DNA of 64,000 bases from Thiothrix caldifontis (GCF_900107695.1 NZ_FNQP01000003.1:124001-188000); one strand, 5' to 3'. Positions 1 through 10,647 are shown, counted from the first letter of the stretch. The notes: generated by a model not told the origin, from the sequence alone. Program-made: numbers and translations.

Positions 1-1
1 A

Positions 2-106
2 CGTACTGGCAAAGCGATTACAACGGATAAGCTGCAAGGCTACTGGGCTAATAAGCTCGTGGGCTTCGGGCGTATTCCGGGCGCTTGTAAGCCTGCTTAT
101 TCCTAA
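2..106 (+). CDS. C-terminal end of an unidentified protein (partial)
   Basis: An open frame enters from the left edge and ends at TAA 104-106. The 34 visible residues end in ACKPAYS and include GYWANKLVGFGRIPGAC. I do not recognise the family, and the start lies outside the window. A strong intrinsic terminator follows 15 bases after the stop, which supports a real gene end. No function can be given. Confidence 0.5.
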   Translation, partial: RTGKAITTDKLQGYWANKLVGFGRIPGACKPAYS

Positions 107-120
107 ATTGTTCCTCTAAA

Positions 121-147
121 AAAGACCGCTGTTAAGGCGGTCTTTTT
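121..147. terminator. Bidirectional intrinsic terminator
   Basis: Inverted repeat AAAGACCGC / GCGGTCTTT with a 7-base loop, flanked by an A run on the left and a T run on the right. It can therefore stop both the partial plus-strand gene and the minus-strand hydrolase gene that ends at 165. Confidence 0.85.
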
Positions 148-164
148 CATTTGGATGCTTGTCA

Positions 165-1286
165 TTACGGCAAGCTGTTTAGCCAGTTGGCGACCACAGC
201 CGTGAGCGCATCGCCCTTGTCTTTGTAATAGTGATCGGCATCGGGTAACACCATTTGTTTGGAATGCGTATTGCCTGCCTTCTGGATTAGTGCTTGGCGT
301 TCTGGGGCAAGGCTGAGCACTTGTGGGAAGTCTTTTTCACCATACACATCCAATACCGGTATGGATAATTTATCCAGCGGGAACGGGTGCAGTAAATCCT
401 GTTCATAATCGGTCGCCCCCATGCCTAACCCCACGTAAGCGGCAAGGTCACGCCCGCCAGTCGTGTCTACCCAATTCATCGCCATGTGTGCCCCGCAACT
501 GTGAGCAGCCAGCACGATTTTGGTCATACCCTGTTGTTTCAAAAAGGCTATGCCCGCGTTAATGCGTTTGTCTGAATTGGCGAACAGCGGCACGTAATCA
601 TAATACTTGGCTTCTTTTTCTAAGACGGGCATTTGCAAGGATAGGGTTGTCCAGCCTTTTGCCACCAAACCTACCCGTAAGGGGTGCGCAACATCTTCCC
701 AGTCAGGGTGATAGCCACGTCCGTGCAAAATGATAACTGCCCCACGCGGTTGTTCTGCTGAGGTAAGGATGCCCATGAAATTCTGCGCACCGTCGTTTAG
801 GCTAATTACCTCGCCTTCCATGATTGTGTCACGGATTTCACTCGCAAGGCGTTGCTCACGGGCGTAATCAGGAGCAGTGTTCGCATCCGGTGCAGGTTTG
901 TTCGCAGCAGGTGGTGCTACATCATTTTTTTTTTCTTCCAAGTGATTTGGTTCGGAAGGTGCGGGAACGGGGGCTGATGGCGCGGCAGGCATCGGAGCCA
1001 CTGTCGAAGGCGGAGGCATTACTGGCGGTGCTACAACTGCTGGTGTGGATTCGCTCATTGGCACAGGCGCAACGGCGGAGGCAGGTGGTGCGCTTGGTGA
1101 TGGGGTGTCCGCAGTGGGGGAGACGGTTGGCATGGTCACAGGTACGGCCTCGCCCGCTACTGCTTCAGGCGCAGGGGTGTTGGCTGTCTCTTGAGCAGGA
1201 CTGTCAATATTCACGGCCGGGCGCATGACCATCAAGGCCAGTACCACAACGGAGGCAAGCGTGTAAACGGCTGCGGCAACTTTCAT
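165..1286 (-). CDS. DUF3530-type alpha/beta hydrolase with proline-rich linker
   Basis: A predicted membrane-anchored alpha/beta hydrolase of 373 residues. An N-terminal hydrophobic segment (about residues 4-22) is followed by a long Pro/Ala-rich, low-complexity linker (about 25-140) and then a hydrolase fold. The nucleophile sits in AHSCGAH (Ser near 263), where the first Gly of the usual GxSxG is replaced by Ala. A downstream Asp in YGEKD and a His in DADHYY complete a plausible triad. The HGRGYHPDW stretch resembles the oxyanion-loop region of DUF3530 proteins. Start ATG at 1286 is preferred over ATG 1295 because GAGGAG lies 9 bases before it, whereas it directly abuts 1295. The substrate is unknown. 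The catalytic domain probably lies in the periplasm, held off the membrane by the linker. Confidence 0.75.
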   Translation of the reverse strand: MKVAAAVYTLASVVVLALMVMRPAVNIDSPAQETANTPAPEAVAGEAVPVTMPTVSPTADTPSPSAPPASAVAPVPMSESTPAVVAPPVMPPPSTVAPMPAAPSAPVPAPSEPNHLEEKKNDVAPPAANKPAPDANTAPDYAREQRLASEIRDTIMEGEVISLNDGAQNFMGILTSAEQPRGAVIILHGRGYHPDWEDVAHPLRVGLVAKGWTTLSLQMPVLEKEAKYYDYVPLFANSDKRINAGIAFLKQQGMTKIVLAAHSCGAHMAMNWVDTTGGRDLAAYVGLGMGATDYEQDLLHPFPLDKLSIPVLDVYGEKDFPQVLSLAPERQALIQKAGNTHSKQMVLPDADHYYKDKGDALTAVVANWLNSLP

Positions 1287-1356
1287 GTTCCTCATCTCCT
1301 CAATGGGTCAGTGTTTGGTTAAATCGAATGAAACATTCACAATATACGATTGGAAG

Positions 1357-1384
1357 TGGGCGATACTTTCACTTAGAGTATAAT
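1357..1384 (+). promoter_or_regulatory. Probable sigma-70 promoter of the rubrerythrin operon
   Basis: A perfect -10 box TATAAT lies at 1379-1384, 44 bases before the rubrerythrin start. The -35 region is poor (GTGGGC near 1357 with a 16-base spacer), which suggests dependence on an activator or a weak promoter. Confidence 0.5.
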
Positions 1385-1427
1385 GCTCCAAGAAGTTTAA
1401 TCAACCATACAACCGAGGAGTCCATGC

Positions 1428-1847
1428 ATGGAACTGAAGGGAAGTAAGACAGAACAGCATCTGAAAGATGCCTTCGCTGGTGAATCACAAGCCAACCGCC
1501 GTTACCTCTATTTCGCAGCCAAAGCCGACGTTGAAGGCTACAACGATGTCGCCAGCGTATTCCGTTCCACTGCGGAAGGTGAAACCGGTCACGCACACGG
1601 TCACTTGGAATACTTGGAAGCTTCTGGCGACCCAGCCACCGGTCTGCCAATCGGCCCGACTGCTGCTAACCTGAAAGCCTCTATCGCTGGCGAAACCCAC
1701 GAGTACACTGACATGTACCCTGGTATGGCAAAAGACGCTCGTGAAGAAGGTTTCGACGAAATCGCTGATTGGTTTGAGACACTGGCTAAAGCGGAGCGTT
1801 CACACGCCAACCGTTTCCAGAAAGCACTGGATAATCTGGACGCTTAA
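1428..1847 (+). CDS. Rubrerythrin-type diiron protein without rubredoxin domain
   Basis: A 139-residue four-helix-bundle diiron protein of the rubrerythrin/erythrin group, expected to reduce hydrogen peroxide in the cytoplasm. The diiron ligands are visible as E19 in [10 protein letters not shown]52 with H55 in [10 protein letters not shown]89 or E92, and E123 with H126 in ERSHANRF. The C-terminal rubredoxin domain of classical rubrerythrin (two CxxC motifs) is absent, so electrons must come from another protein. The downstream Fe-S gene is a natural candidate. GAGGAG seven bases before ATG 1428 fixes the start; an out-of-frame ATG at 1424 is ignored. It is the first gene of a three-gene plus-strand cluster. 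Confidence 0.92.
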   Translation: MELKGSKTEQHLKDAFAGESQANRRYLYFAAKADVEGYNDVASVFRSTAEGETGHAHGHLEYLEASGDPATGLPIGPTAANLKASIAGETHEYTDMYPGMAKDAREEGFDEIADWFETLAKAERSHANRFQKALDNLDA

Positions 1848-1854
1848 TGTCTTG

Positions 1855-1882
1855 GTAGGGGCGAATGATTATTCGCCCCTAC
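1855..1882. repeat. Perfect 12-bp inverted repeat between rubrerythrin and the Fe-S gene
   Basis: Arms GTAGGGGCGAAT and ATTCGCCCCTAC enclose a GATT loop, starting 8 bases after the rubrerythrin stop. No T run follows, so it is not a standard terminator. It may be an mRNA-stabilising or processing hairpin, or a copy of a dispersed palindromic (REP or MITE-like) element. Confidence 0.8.
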
Positions 1883-1906
1883 ACCCCTCAACGGAGAACA
1901 ACAAAC

Positions 1907-3250
1907 ATGGCAACCCCGATACGCGAAGGCAGCCTTCAAGCCCCCACCCGTCATGCTCTCGACTGGAAAAACCCCGAATTTTATAACGAAGATGCGGTCA
2001 TGCATGAAATGGAGCGCGTCTTTGATCTCTGTCACGGTTGTCGCCGTTGCGTCAGCCTGTGCAATTCTTTCCCCACCTTATTCGATTTGGTAGATGAGTC
2101 CTCCACGATGGAAGTGGATGGCGTTGATAAAAAAGATTATTGGAAGGTCGTGGATCACTGTTATCTGTGTGACCTGTGTTACATGACCAAATGCCCGTAT
2201 ATTCCGCCACACGAATGGAATATCGACTTTCCGCACCTGATGCTGCGTGCCAAAGCGGTGAAGTTCAAGAAGGGTGATACTAAATTCCGCGACAAGGTGC
2301 TGAGTTCCACCGATATGGTCGGCAAGCTGGCAGGAATTCCTGTCGTTGCTGGCATCGTTAATAAAGTGAATCAGAACCCCGCCTTCCGTCAACAACTCGA
2401 CAAAGTGTTGGGTGTGCATCCGCAGGCGAAAATACCGTCTTATCACAGCGACAAAGGGCGTGCCCGTGTGGCGCGTTATAAGACTTTGGATGAATCCAAA
2501 GCGGTGGCAGCGGGGCGTACCACGGGCAAAGTGGCGATTTTTGCCACCTGCTACGGCAATTACAACGAGCCGCATATCGTCGAAGATTTGCGTAAGGTGT
2601 TTGAATACAACGCGATTCCGGTGACATTGCTGAACAAAGAGCAATGCTGTGGAATGCCCAAATTGGAATTGGGCGACTTGGAATCCGTTGCAGCAGCGAA
2701 AGATGTGAATATTCCGGCAATGATGAAACTCATCAATGAAGGCTGGGATATTGTCGGCCCTGTGCCGTCGTGTGTGCTGATGTTTAAGCAGGAATTGCCG
2801 TTGATGTTCCCCGATGATGCTGATGTACAGACGGTGAAAGGGCGCATTTTCGACCCATTCGAGTACCTGATGCTGCGTCACAAGGAAGGCAAATTAAATA
2901 CCGACTTCAAGAAACCGTTGGGGAAAGTCAGTTACCACACGGCTTGCCATTTGCGGGTGCAGAACATCGGTTACAAAACCCGCGAACTGCTGGAGTTAGT
3001 GCCGGATACCAAGTTGGAATTGCTGGAACGTTGTTCCGGGCATGACGGCACGTATGCGGTGAAAAGCGAATTCCATGATATTTCGATGAAAATTTGCCGC
3101 CCGCTGTTTGGCAAAGTGAAACAAGCCAAGCCGGATTATTACGGCAGTGATTGCCCAATGGCTGGGCATCAAATCGAGAATGGGTTGGATGAGGGTATGC
3201 CTCCGCCAACGCATCCGCTGACCATGTTACGCATTGCTTACGGTTTGTAA
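1907..3250 (+). CDS. Heterodisulfide reductase/glycolate oxidase-type (Fe-S)-binding protein
   Basis: A 447-residue cytoplasmic iron-sulfur electron carrier. Two 4Fe-4S ferredoxin-like clusters lie near residues 42-52 (CHGCRRCVSLC) and 85-96 (CYLCDLCYMTKCP). Two CCG-type domains follow: the first carries ATCYGN and QCCGMPK; the second begins YHTACHLR and has CSGHDG in place of the usual CCG. The layout resembles HdrD/GlpC/GlcF subunits. It lies between rubrerythrin and a DUF3501 gene, a pairing I recall from other proteobacteria, and may feed electrons to the diiron protein (inference). The start is ATG 1907 with GGAG 10 bases upstream; an earlier in-frame ATG at 1865 falls inside the palindrome and is unlikely. 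Confidence 0.85.
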   Translation: MATPIREGSLQAPTRHALDWKNPEFYNEDAVMHEMERVFDLCHGCRRCVSLCNSFPTLFDLVDESSTMEVDGVDKKDYWKVVDHCYLCDLCYMTKCPYIPPHEWNIDFPHLMLRAKAVKFKKGDTKFRDKVLSSTDMVGKLAGIPVVAGIVNKVNQNPAFRQQLDKVLGVHPQAKIPSYHSDKGRARVARYKTLDESKAVAAGRTTGKVAIFATCYGNYNEPHIVEDLRKVFEYNAIPVTLLNKEQCCGMPKLELGDLESVAAAKDVNIPAMMKLINEGWDIVGPVPSCVLMFKQELPLMFPDDADVQTVKGRIFDPFEYLMLRHKEGKLNTDFKKPLGKVSYHTACHLRVQNIGYKTRELLELVPDTKLELLERCSGHDGTYAVKSEFHDISMKICRPLFGKVKQAKPDYYGSDCPMAGHQIENGLDEGMPPPTHPLTMLRIAYGL

Positions 3251-3261
3251 GGAGAGTGATG

Positions 3262-3843
3262 ATGGAAAAGTTGACCCGTGCAGACTTGCTGAGTCTGGAA
3301 CAGTATTCAATCGAGCGTAAAGCCTTCCGTGAGAAGGTGATGGCGCACAAAGCTGACCGCAAAATACATATCGGCCCGAATGCGACGCTGTATTTTGAAG
3401 ACCGCTTGACCATGCAATACCAGATTCAGGAAATGCTGCGGATTGAGAAGATTTTCGAGTCCGCTGGCATTAATGAGGAACTGGAGTCTTATAACCCGTT
3501 GATTCCCGATGGCTCGAACTGGAAAGCGACCTTCATGGTGGAGTTTTCCGATGTGGAAGAGCGCAAGGTGCAACTGGGGCGGCTGATCGGGATCGAGCGG
3601 CATACGTGGGTGCAGGTGGCGGGTTTCGACAAGGTTTGCGCGATTGCCAATGAAGATTTGGAACGCGAAACCGAGGAGAAAACCTCAGCAGTGCATTTTA
3701 CGCGCTTTGAGTTGACCCCGATTATGGTGGCTTCCGTGAAAGAAGGTGCGTCAATTCAGATGGGGATTGAGCACCCGAATTACACGTATACCGTGACTTT
3801 GGGCGAAGCTTCGCGGGCGTCGCTGGCGGCGGATTTGGGCTAA
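3262..3843 (+). CDS. DUF3501 family protein
   Basis: A 193-residue soluble protein of unknown function, recognised as DUF3501 by its length, its opening (KLTRADLLSLEQY) and its habit of following the rubrerythrin and Fe-S genes. No catalytic motif is evident, and it is rich in acidic and basic residues with no membrane segment. It starts 11 bases after the Fe-S gene stop. ATG 3262 is favoured by the GGAGAG at 3251-3256; ATG 3259 and GTG 3256 are alternatives. It probably works with the two upstream proteins in peroxide or redox stress handling, by context only. Confidence 0.8.
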   Translation: MEKLTRADLLSLEQYSIERKAFREKVMAHKADRKIHIGPNATLYFEDRLTMQYQIQEMLRIEKIFESAGINEELESYNPLIPDGSNWKATFMVEFSDVEERKVQLGRLIGIERHTWVQVAGFDKVCAIANEDLERETEEKTSAVHFTRFELTPIMVASVKEGASIQMGIEHPNYTYTVTLGEASRASLAADLG

Positions 3844-3846
3844 GCC

Positions 3847-6165
3847 CTAACCATCATCCTCACGGTTAACCGCCTTGAGGATGATTTGACACAACCGTTG
3901 CCAGTCCGACGGTTTGTTTAAAAAGCCATTCATCCCCGCCGAAAGGCATTGTTGCTTAATGTCAGCATTCGTATGCGCGGTTAAGGCGATCACAGGAATG
4001 TTAGCGTTGGGAGAATGTTGGCGTATCCATTGCAACACCTCAAAGCCGCTCATGTCGGGCAGGTTAATATCGAGTAATACCACATCAAATGCGTGCTGTT
4101 GCAAGTAAAGCAACGCACTTTGCCCGTCTGCGGCGACTTCCACTTTGCCGCCTTGAGCACTTAATAGCTCATAACCCAGCAAACGGTTCATAAATTCGTC
4201 ATCGACCAATAAAATGCGGATACCCTGCGGTAGTTGGCACAGTGGTTGATGTGCTACTGATGCTTCGGTATGGGCGATGTAAAAAGGCAATGTGAAGAAA
4301 AAATGGCTGCCTTGACCCACAGTACTTTCAACCGCTAATTTTCCGCCTAAACAGGTGACGAGGCGGCTGCTAATCGCCAGCCCTAAGCCGATACCGTCCT
4401 GTGAAAGGTTGGAGGTTGGTTTGGCTTGGGTAAATTCATCAAAAATCGTCGGTAATTTTTCAGCAGCAATGCCAATCCCCGTATCACGCACCGAAAAAGA
4501 CAGGCGTAATTGCCGTGGTTCTGCTGTCGCATGGCGTTGCACTGTACACGTGACCGAGCCTTCGACGGTATAACGCAGCGCATTTTGCAGTAAATTGGTC
4601 AGGATTTGCGTTAAGCGTAAGCGGTCGCCCAGTAACGTTTCTGGGATGGCATCATGCCCGATAAATACCAACGACAAGCCTTTTTTCTGCGCCTGATTAT
4701 TGGTTAAATCATGCACTTGGCGCATGACAATGCTCAGTTGAAAGGGTTCTTGCTGTAGTTCCAAACTATTGCTTTCAATTTTGGCGATGTCTAACACATT
4801 GCCCATTAAGCGTGACATGTGTTGGGAGGTTTGCTCAAGTTGCGTGACATACTCTGCTTGTTTGGGGGTGAGCGTGGTGAGGCGTAATAGTGTGCCTAAG
4901 CTGGTAATGGCGTTGAGCGGGGTGCGCAATTCGTGGTTGATGGTTGCCAGAAAGCTGCTTTTGGCTTGATTCGCAGCGGCAGTGCGCTGCATGGCTTCAC
5001 GCAATGTCCTGACTTTTTCCATTTGGATAACGGATAGCAACAGCAAAAAAATCAGGTGTCCTATTGGCATCGCAGTGACGTAAAACGCTTTGACATCCCA
5101 GTGTGTCACATTGAACGTCAGCACTAAGACATTGGGTGCGACCAAAAATAGCACAAAGAAAAAAATACTAAAAAAGTAACGGGCAATGCGACCGCCTTGG
5201 CGTAACGCAGTGATACTGGTGCTAAACAGCACGAGCATTGTAATCATGCTTATGCTATTGACAACCAATGTGCCGCCGGGGATCCAGCCTGTTATCAGAA
5301 TCAGGGGTAGGCATACCCCTATCAGCGCGTTTAACAATTGGTGATGGCGCGGTGTTTGGTATTTGGTTTGCAGCAATTGTTGTGTAAACAGGCAAAAGGA
5401 TATAATCGCGATATACAACGGTGTCGTGAAAAAATGCGAGCCGGTGTCGTGGAGGAATCCAATCCCCTCAAATACTGGATTGGAGAGGTGTGCAACCGCA
5501 GTCATTGCAAGAATATGCACCACCAGTGACAAATAGCTAATTTCACGCAACGCAAAAAACAAAAACAGGTTGTAAGCTGCCAACACCAACATTGCACCGT
5601 AAATGGCGGCGTAGAGACGATAATTTTGTTTACTGCGTTCCAGCATCGCATCCGCTGTGACCAATTCTACCGGCAAGCGAAACGCGGAATCGCCATTGGT
5701 TGCCCGCACGTAAATTTGTAGAGGCATGGCGCGGGGGAGTGCCAGTGACCAAGCGGGGCGGCGATAGTTGGTAACGGGTGCGGCGTATTGGGCTGTTACG
5801 TCTTGTCCCTCGGATAGCAGATAAAAGTCGTATTCATCCTCTAGGAATGCATCGGACAAGGCGTACCATTTCAGGCTGGACTGGTTGATTAACGTAAAAC
5901 GTACCCAATACGCCGAGCGACTTCTGCCGAAACTGGGGGCGTTTTGGCTGGTGTTTACGGTAAATTTTTCGTCAAATGCCGCTGATGTAACCTGTTGCAG
6001 GGTTAATTGCCGTGACGGGTCTTCCAATACTGCCATAAAGGGTGCGGCGGAAACCGTGTCCTGGCTATCCGTGAGGATTAATGTTGAGGTGTCAGCCGCC
6101 ACTACATGACTGAGAAAAAACAGCAGCAAGCCCGCCAACCAAGACAATGGCGTGGCCTGCTTCAT
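3847..6165 (-). CDS. Hybrid sensor histidine kinase with 7TMR-DISM sensor
   Basis: A 772-residue inner-membrane hybrid kinase. A signal sequence is followed by a periplasmic 7TMR-DISMED2-like domain (about 25-165), seven transmembrane helices (about 175-385), a HisKA domain with the phospho-accepting His in INHELRTPLN, an HATPase domain (DTGIGI, GLGLAI) and a C-terminal receiver (LLVDDE, LLDINLPDMSG). DISMED2 domains are thought to bind carbohydrate-like or other small ligands. No Hpt or output regulator lies next to it. Start ATG 6165 shares one base with the ispB stop (TGATG), so the two genes are translationally coupled. Confidence 0.9.
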   Translation of the reverse strand: MKQATPLSWLAGLLLFFLSHVVAADTSTLILTDSQDTVSAAPFMAVLEDPSRQLTLQQVTSAAFDEKFTVNTSQNAPSFGRSRSAYWVRFTLINQSSLKWYALSDAFLEDEYDFYLLSEGQDVTAQYAAPVTNYRRPAWSLALPRAMPLQIYVRATNGDSAFRLPVELVTADAMLERSKQNYRLYAAIYGAMLVLAAYNLFLFFALREISYLSLVVHILAMTAVAHLSNPVFEGIGFLHDTGSHFFTTPLYIAIISFCLFTQQLLQTKYQTPRHHQLLNALIGVCLPLILITGWIPGGTLVVNSISMITMLVLFSTSITALRQGGRIARYFFSIFFFVLFLVAPNVLVLTFNVTHWDVKAFYVTAMPIGHLIFLLLLSVIQMEKVRTLREAMQRTAAANQAKSSFLATINHELRTPLNAITSLGTLLRLTTLTPKQAEYVTQLEQTSQHMSRLMGNVLDIAKIESNSLELQQEPFQLSIVMRQVHDLTNNQAQKKGLSLVFIGHDAIPETLLGDRLRLTQILTNLLQNALRYTVEGSVTCTVQRHATAEPRQLRLSFSVRDTGIGIAAEKLPTIFDEFTQAKPTSNLSQDGIGLGLAISSRLVTCLGGKLAVESTVGQGSHFFFTLPFYIAHTEASVAHQPLCQLPQGIRILLVDDEFMNRLLGYELLSAQGGKVEVAADGQSALLYLQQHAFDVVLLDINLPDMSGFEVLQWIRQHSPNANIPVIALTAHTNADIKQQCLSAGMNGFLNKPSDWQRLCQIILKAVNREDDG

Positions 6166-7133
6166 CAATGGCTACGGTTAATAGCAAACCACGCCAGTGA
6201 TTCCAATGCCTGCCGATAGTCGCTATCTGGCAGGCATTGTAAGCTGGCAATCGCACTTTCGGTTTCACCTTTGGCGCGTTCCAGCGTGTAATCAATCGCC
6301 TTGGTATCGGTAATCGCCTGCATAATCACATCAATCTGATCCAATCCACCCTGCTCAATCGCACTGCGGAGTATGCCAGCCGTCGCCGCATCGCTGCGTT
6401 GTATCGCAATAATCAGCGGCAAGGTCGGCTTACCTTCGGCTAAATCATCACCCACATTTTTGCCCATTTCCTCGGCATCAGCGGTGTAATCCAGCACGTC
6501 ATCGACTAACTGGAACGCTGTGCCTAAGTGCATCCCATATTTTGCCATCGCCTCTTCGTGTTCCGTACTCAATCCAGTCAGCACTGCGCCTAACTGACAC
6601 GCTGCTTCAAACAGTTTCGCGGTTTTGGAATGGATGACTTCCATGTAACGCGCTTCGGACGTGTCAGGATCGTGGCAGTTAAGCAATTGCAATACTTCGC
6701 CTTCCGCAATCACATTGGTGGTGGTGGAGAGAATTTCCATCACGCGCATACTGCCCACGTCCACCATCATTTCAAACGAGCGCGAATACAGGAAATCCCC
6801 CACCAGCACAGCGGCTTGATTACCCCACACGTTATTGGCGGTTTCCTTGCCACGGCGCATGTCGGATTCATCCACCACATCGTCATGCAGCAGCGTCGCG
6901 GTGTGGATAAATTCCACAATCGCGGCAATATCGACATGCCGTTCCCCCTGATACCCGCAGGCGCGAGCAACCAATAACGCCAGCAATGGGCGCAAGCGTT
7001 TACCCCCACTGCCGATAATGTAATGGCTGAGTTGGTTGATAAGCACGACATCAGAATGCAGACGACGCTGAATGAGAGCATTGACTGCCTGCATGTCGGT
7101 ATCGGCAAGTTGGCGAATTGTATTGAAATCCAT
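6165..7133 (-). CDS. ispB: Octaprenyl (polyprenyl) diphosphate synthase
   Basis: A 322-residue trans-polyprenyl diphosphate synthase that makes the side chain of ubiquinone/menaquinone from FPP and IPP. The first Asp-rich motif is LLHDDVVDESD (residues 82-91) and the second QLVDDVLDYTAD (near 210). The GSGGKRLRPLL segment near residue 41 binds the IPP diphosphate. The length matches E. coli IspB (323). It is divergent from rplU, the usual gammaproteobacterial arrangement, and it is followed without a gap by the hybrid sensor kinase. Confidence 0.95.
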   Translation of the reverse strand: MDFNTIRQLADTDMQAVNALIQRRLHSDVVLINQLSHYIIGSGGKRLRPLLALLVARACGYQGERHVDIAAIVEFIHTATLLHDDVVDESDMRRGKETANNVWGNQAAVLVGDFLYSRSFEMMVDVGSMRVMEILSTTTNVIAEGEVLQLLNCHDPDTSEARYMEVIHSKTAKLFEAACQLGAVLTGLSTEHEEAMAKYGMHLGTAFQLVDDVLDYTADAEEMGKNVGDDLAEGKPTLPLIIAIQRSDAATAGILRSAIEQGGLDQIDVIMQAITDTKAIDYTLERAKGETESAIASLQCLPDSDYRQALESLAWFAINRSH

Positions 7134-7228
7134 GATTATGCAGGCTGCGGTAAAGCCCCGAATGCTAGGAAGCCCCCCCCGTTATGTCAAGCGATACGCG
7201 CAACTCCTTGAAATATTTTATTTCGCGT

Positions 7229-7257
7229 TTGACCTGAAGGGGCGTAGACGGTATAAT
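7229..7257 (+). promoter_or_regulatory. Consensus sigma-70 promoter of rplU-rpmA
   Basis: TTGACC at 7229-7234 and a perfect TATAAT at 7252-7257 are separated by 17 bases, 42 bases before the rplU start. This is the strongest standard promoter match seen in the window. Confidence 0.88.
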
Positions 7258-7298
7258 CCTGCGGCTCTTTAACAGGACATTTTTTGGAGAATCGAATC

Positions 7299-7613
7299 AT
7301 GTATGCGGTCATCGTAACCGGCGGTAAACAGTACCGCGTCGCTCAAGGCGACAGCATCTTCGTTGAAAAACTGGATGCAGAAGAAGGCGCAGACATTGAT
7401 TTCGATAATGTCCTGATGGTCGGGGAAGGTGACACCGTGCAAATCGGCGCACCTTACGTTGCAGGCGCGAAAGTAACTGCAAACGTTGTGGCCCAGACTC
7501 GCGGCATCAAAGTGCGGATCATGAAATTCCGCCGCCGTAAGCACCATCAGAAATGTACTGGTCATCGCCAGTACCTGACACAAATCGAAATCACTGGCAT
7601 TTCAGCAGCGTAA
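7299..7613 (+). CDS. rplU: 50S ribosomal protein L21
   Basis: A 104-residue large-subunit ribosomal protein that binds 23S rRNA. The start [14 protein letters not shown] and the C-terminal basic [14 protein letters not shown] region with a final ITGI are characteristic of L21. GGAGA lies at 7286-7290, giving start ATG 7299; an upstream in-frame ATG at 7284 overlaps the ribosome binding site and is rejected. First gene of rplU-rpmA. Confidence 0.97.
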   Translation: MYAVIVTGGKQYRVAQGDSIFVEKLDAEEGADIDFDNVLMVGEGDTVQIGAPYVAGAKVTANVVAQTRGIKVRIMKFRRRKHHQKCTGHRQYLTQIEITGISAA

Positions 7614-7625
7614 GGGGAGACAGCA

Positions 7626-7898
7626 ATGGCACACAAAAAGGCAGGCGGTAGTACCCGCAACGGTCGCGACTCAGAATCGAAACGACTTGGCGTTAAGCGC
7701 TTTGGTGGTCAATTCGTTCTGGCTGGTAACATTCTGGTTCGCCAGCGTGGCACGCGCTTCCATGCCGGTGACAACGTAGGTATTGGCAAAGACCATACCT
7801 TGTTCGCCAAGGCAGACGGTGTAGTAGTTTTCAAGCAAAAAGGCGCTGAAAACCGTAAGTTTGTAAGCATCCAACCTGTTGAAGGCTGCTCTGCTTAA
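7626..7898 (+). CDS. rpmA: 50S ribosomal protein L27
   Basis: A 90-residue ribosomal protein near the peptidyl-transferase centre. The conserved N terminus [16 protein letters not shown] and the [23 protein letters not shown] core are diagnostic. It lies 12 bases after rplU with GGGGAGA as ribosome binding site. An intrinsic terminator follows at 7925, so obgE is not simply the next gene of this operon. Confidence 0.97.
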   Translation: MAHKKAGGSTRNGRDSESKRLGVKRFGGQFVLAGNILVRQRGTRFHAGDNVGIGKDHTLFAKADGVVVFKQKGAENRKFVSIQPVEGCSA

Positions 7899-7924
7899 GA
7901 CTTCCGTCTTAGGACGATTTGCGT

Positions 7925-7949
7925 AAAAGCCCCGCCTGTCGGGGCTTTT
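7925..7949 (+). terminator. Intrinsic terminator after rpmA
   Basis: AAAAGCCCCG and CGGGGCTTTT pair around a CCTGT loop and end in TTTT. It separates rplU-rpmA from the methyltransferase gene that starts 20 bases later. Confidence 0.85.
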
Positions 7950-7968
7950 CGCGTGTTATGATCAGGTC

Positions 7969-8890
7969 ATGAAAAGTATCCCGCACCCCATTCAATATCA
8001 AGGCAGTAAGCGCAATTTAGCAGCCGCGATTCTTGGTTATTTCCCCAAGGATGTGGATTGTTTGATTGAACCCTTTGCAGGTTCGGCAGCGATCAGTATT
8101 GCGGCGGCGGCACGTCAATTGGCGGCGCGTTACGCGATTAATGATGTCAACAAACCGTTAGTAGAATTGCTGCGATTGATGGTAGAGCAACCAACAGAAA
8201 CGGCTGATTATTACGAGCAGATTTGGAATGGGCAGCTCACAGAGGATAGTCCGAGCCATTATTATCAGATGCGAGATGCCTTTAACCGCAGCCAAGACCC
8301 TCGTCTTTTCCTGTATTTGTTAGCGCGTTGTGTCAAAGGTGCGGTGCGTTACAATGCTGATGGGATGTTCAATCAGAGCCCAGATAAGCGTCGTAAAGGA
8401 ACTCGCCCCACGACTATGCGTAACAATATTTTCGGGGTGTCAGCGTTGTTGCAAGGTAAGAGTGCCTTTTCAGCACTGGATTACCGTGATGTGCTGAGAG
8501 CGGTTACGACCGATGATCTCGTGTACATGGATCCGCCTTATCAGGGCGTTTGCGGTGAACACGATTCGCGCTACTTGTCCGGTATTGACCACCATGAATT
8601 TGTATTGGCACTGGAAGAATTGAATGAACGGGGCATCGCTTATGTCGTTAGTTATGATGGACGTAGGGGTGATAAGGCATTCGGCGAATTGTTGCCTAGT
8701 TATCTGGAGTTGTCGCGTATTGAATTGTTAGCAGGGCGTTCTAGCCAATCGACCTTGCTGGGACGCACTGAGATGACGTATGAATCGCTGTATTTGTCAC
8801 CTGTTTTAGTGCAGAAGCGGGCATTGCCTGCTTTACGGAGTCATGCTATTCCCATGCAGCCACACTGTGCGCCTGAGGCTCATGCGCTCT

Positions 8891-8898
<8 letters not shown>
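7969..8898 (+). CDS. D12-class N6-adenine DNA methyltransferase
   Basis: A 309-residue type II methyltransferase of the D12 (Dam/M.MboI) class, transferring methyl from SAM to adenine N6 in a specific site. Motif order is typical: the N-terminal motif IQYQGSKRNLA, SAM-binding EPFAGSAA (residues 34-41) and catalytic DPPY (188-191). Between them is the variable target-recognition region. It starts 20 bases after the rpmA terminator. A TATGAT box at 7957-7962 places a possible transcription start at or next to ATG 7969, so the message may be nearly leaderless. The HNH endonuclease gene overlaps its end, making a restriction-modification pair. The recognition sequence cannot be read from the protein. 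Confidence 0.9.

Positions 8899-10647
<1,749 letters not shown>

Noticed and set aside
2078..2881. 267-codon open frame antisense to the Fe-S protein gene
   Set aside because: It is a His/Arg/Gln-rich shadow of a strongly conserved coding strand, has no ribosome binding site and matches no family.
7173..7180. C8 homopolymer upstream of ispB
   Set aside because: It lies in non-coding sequence between divergent genes, not at a -10/-35 spacer that I can identify, so phase variation is not supported.
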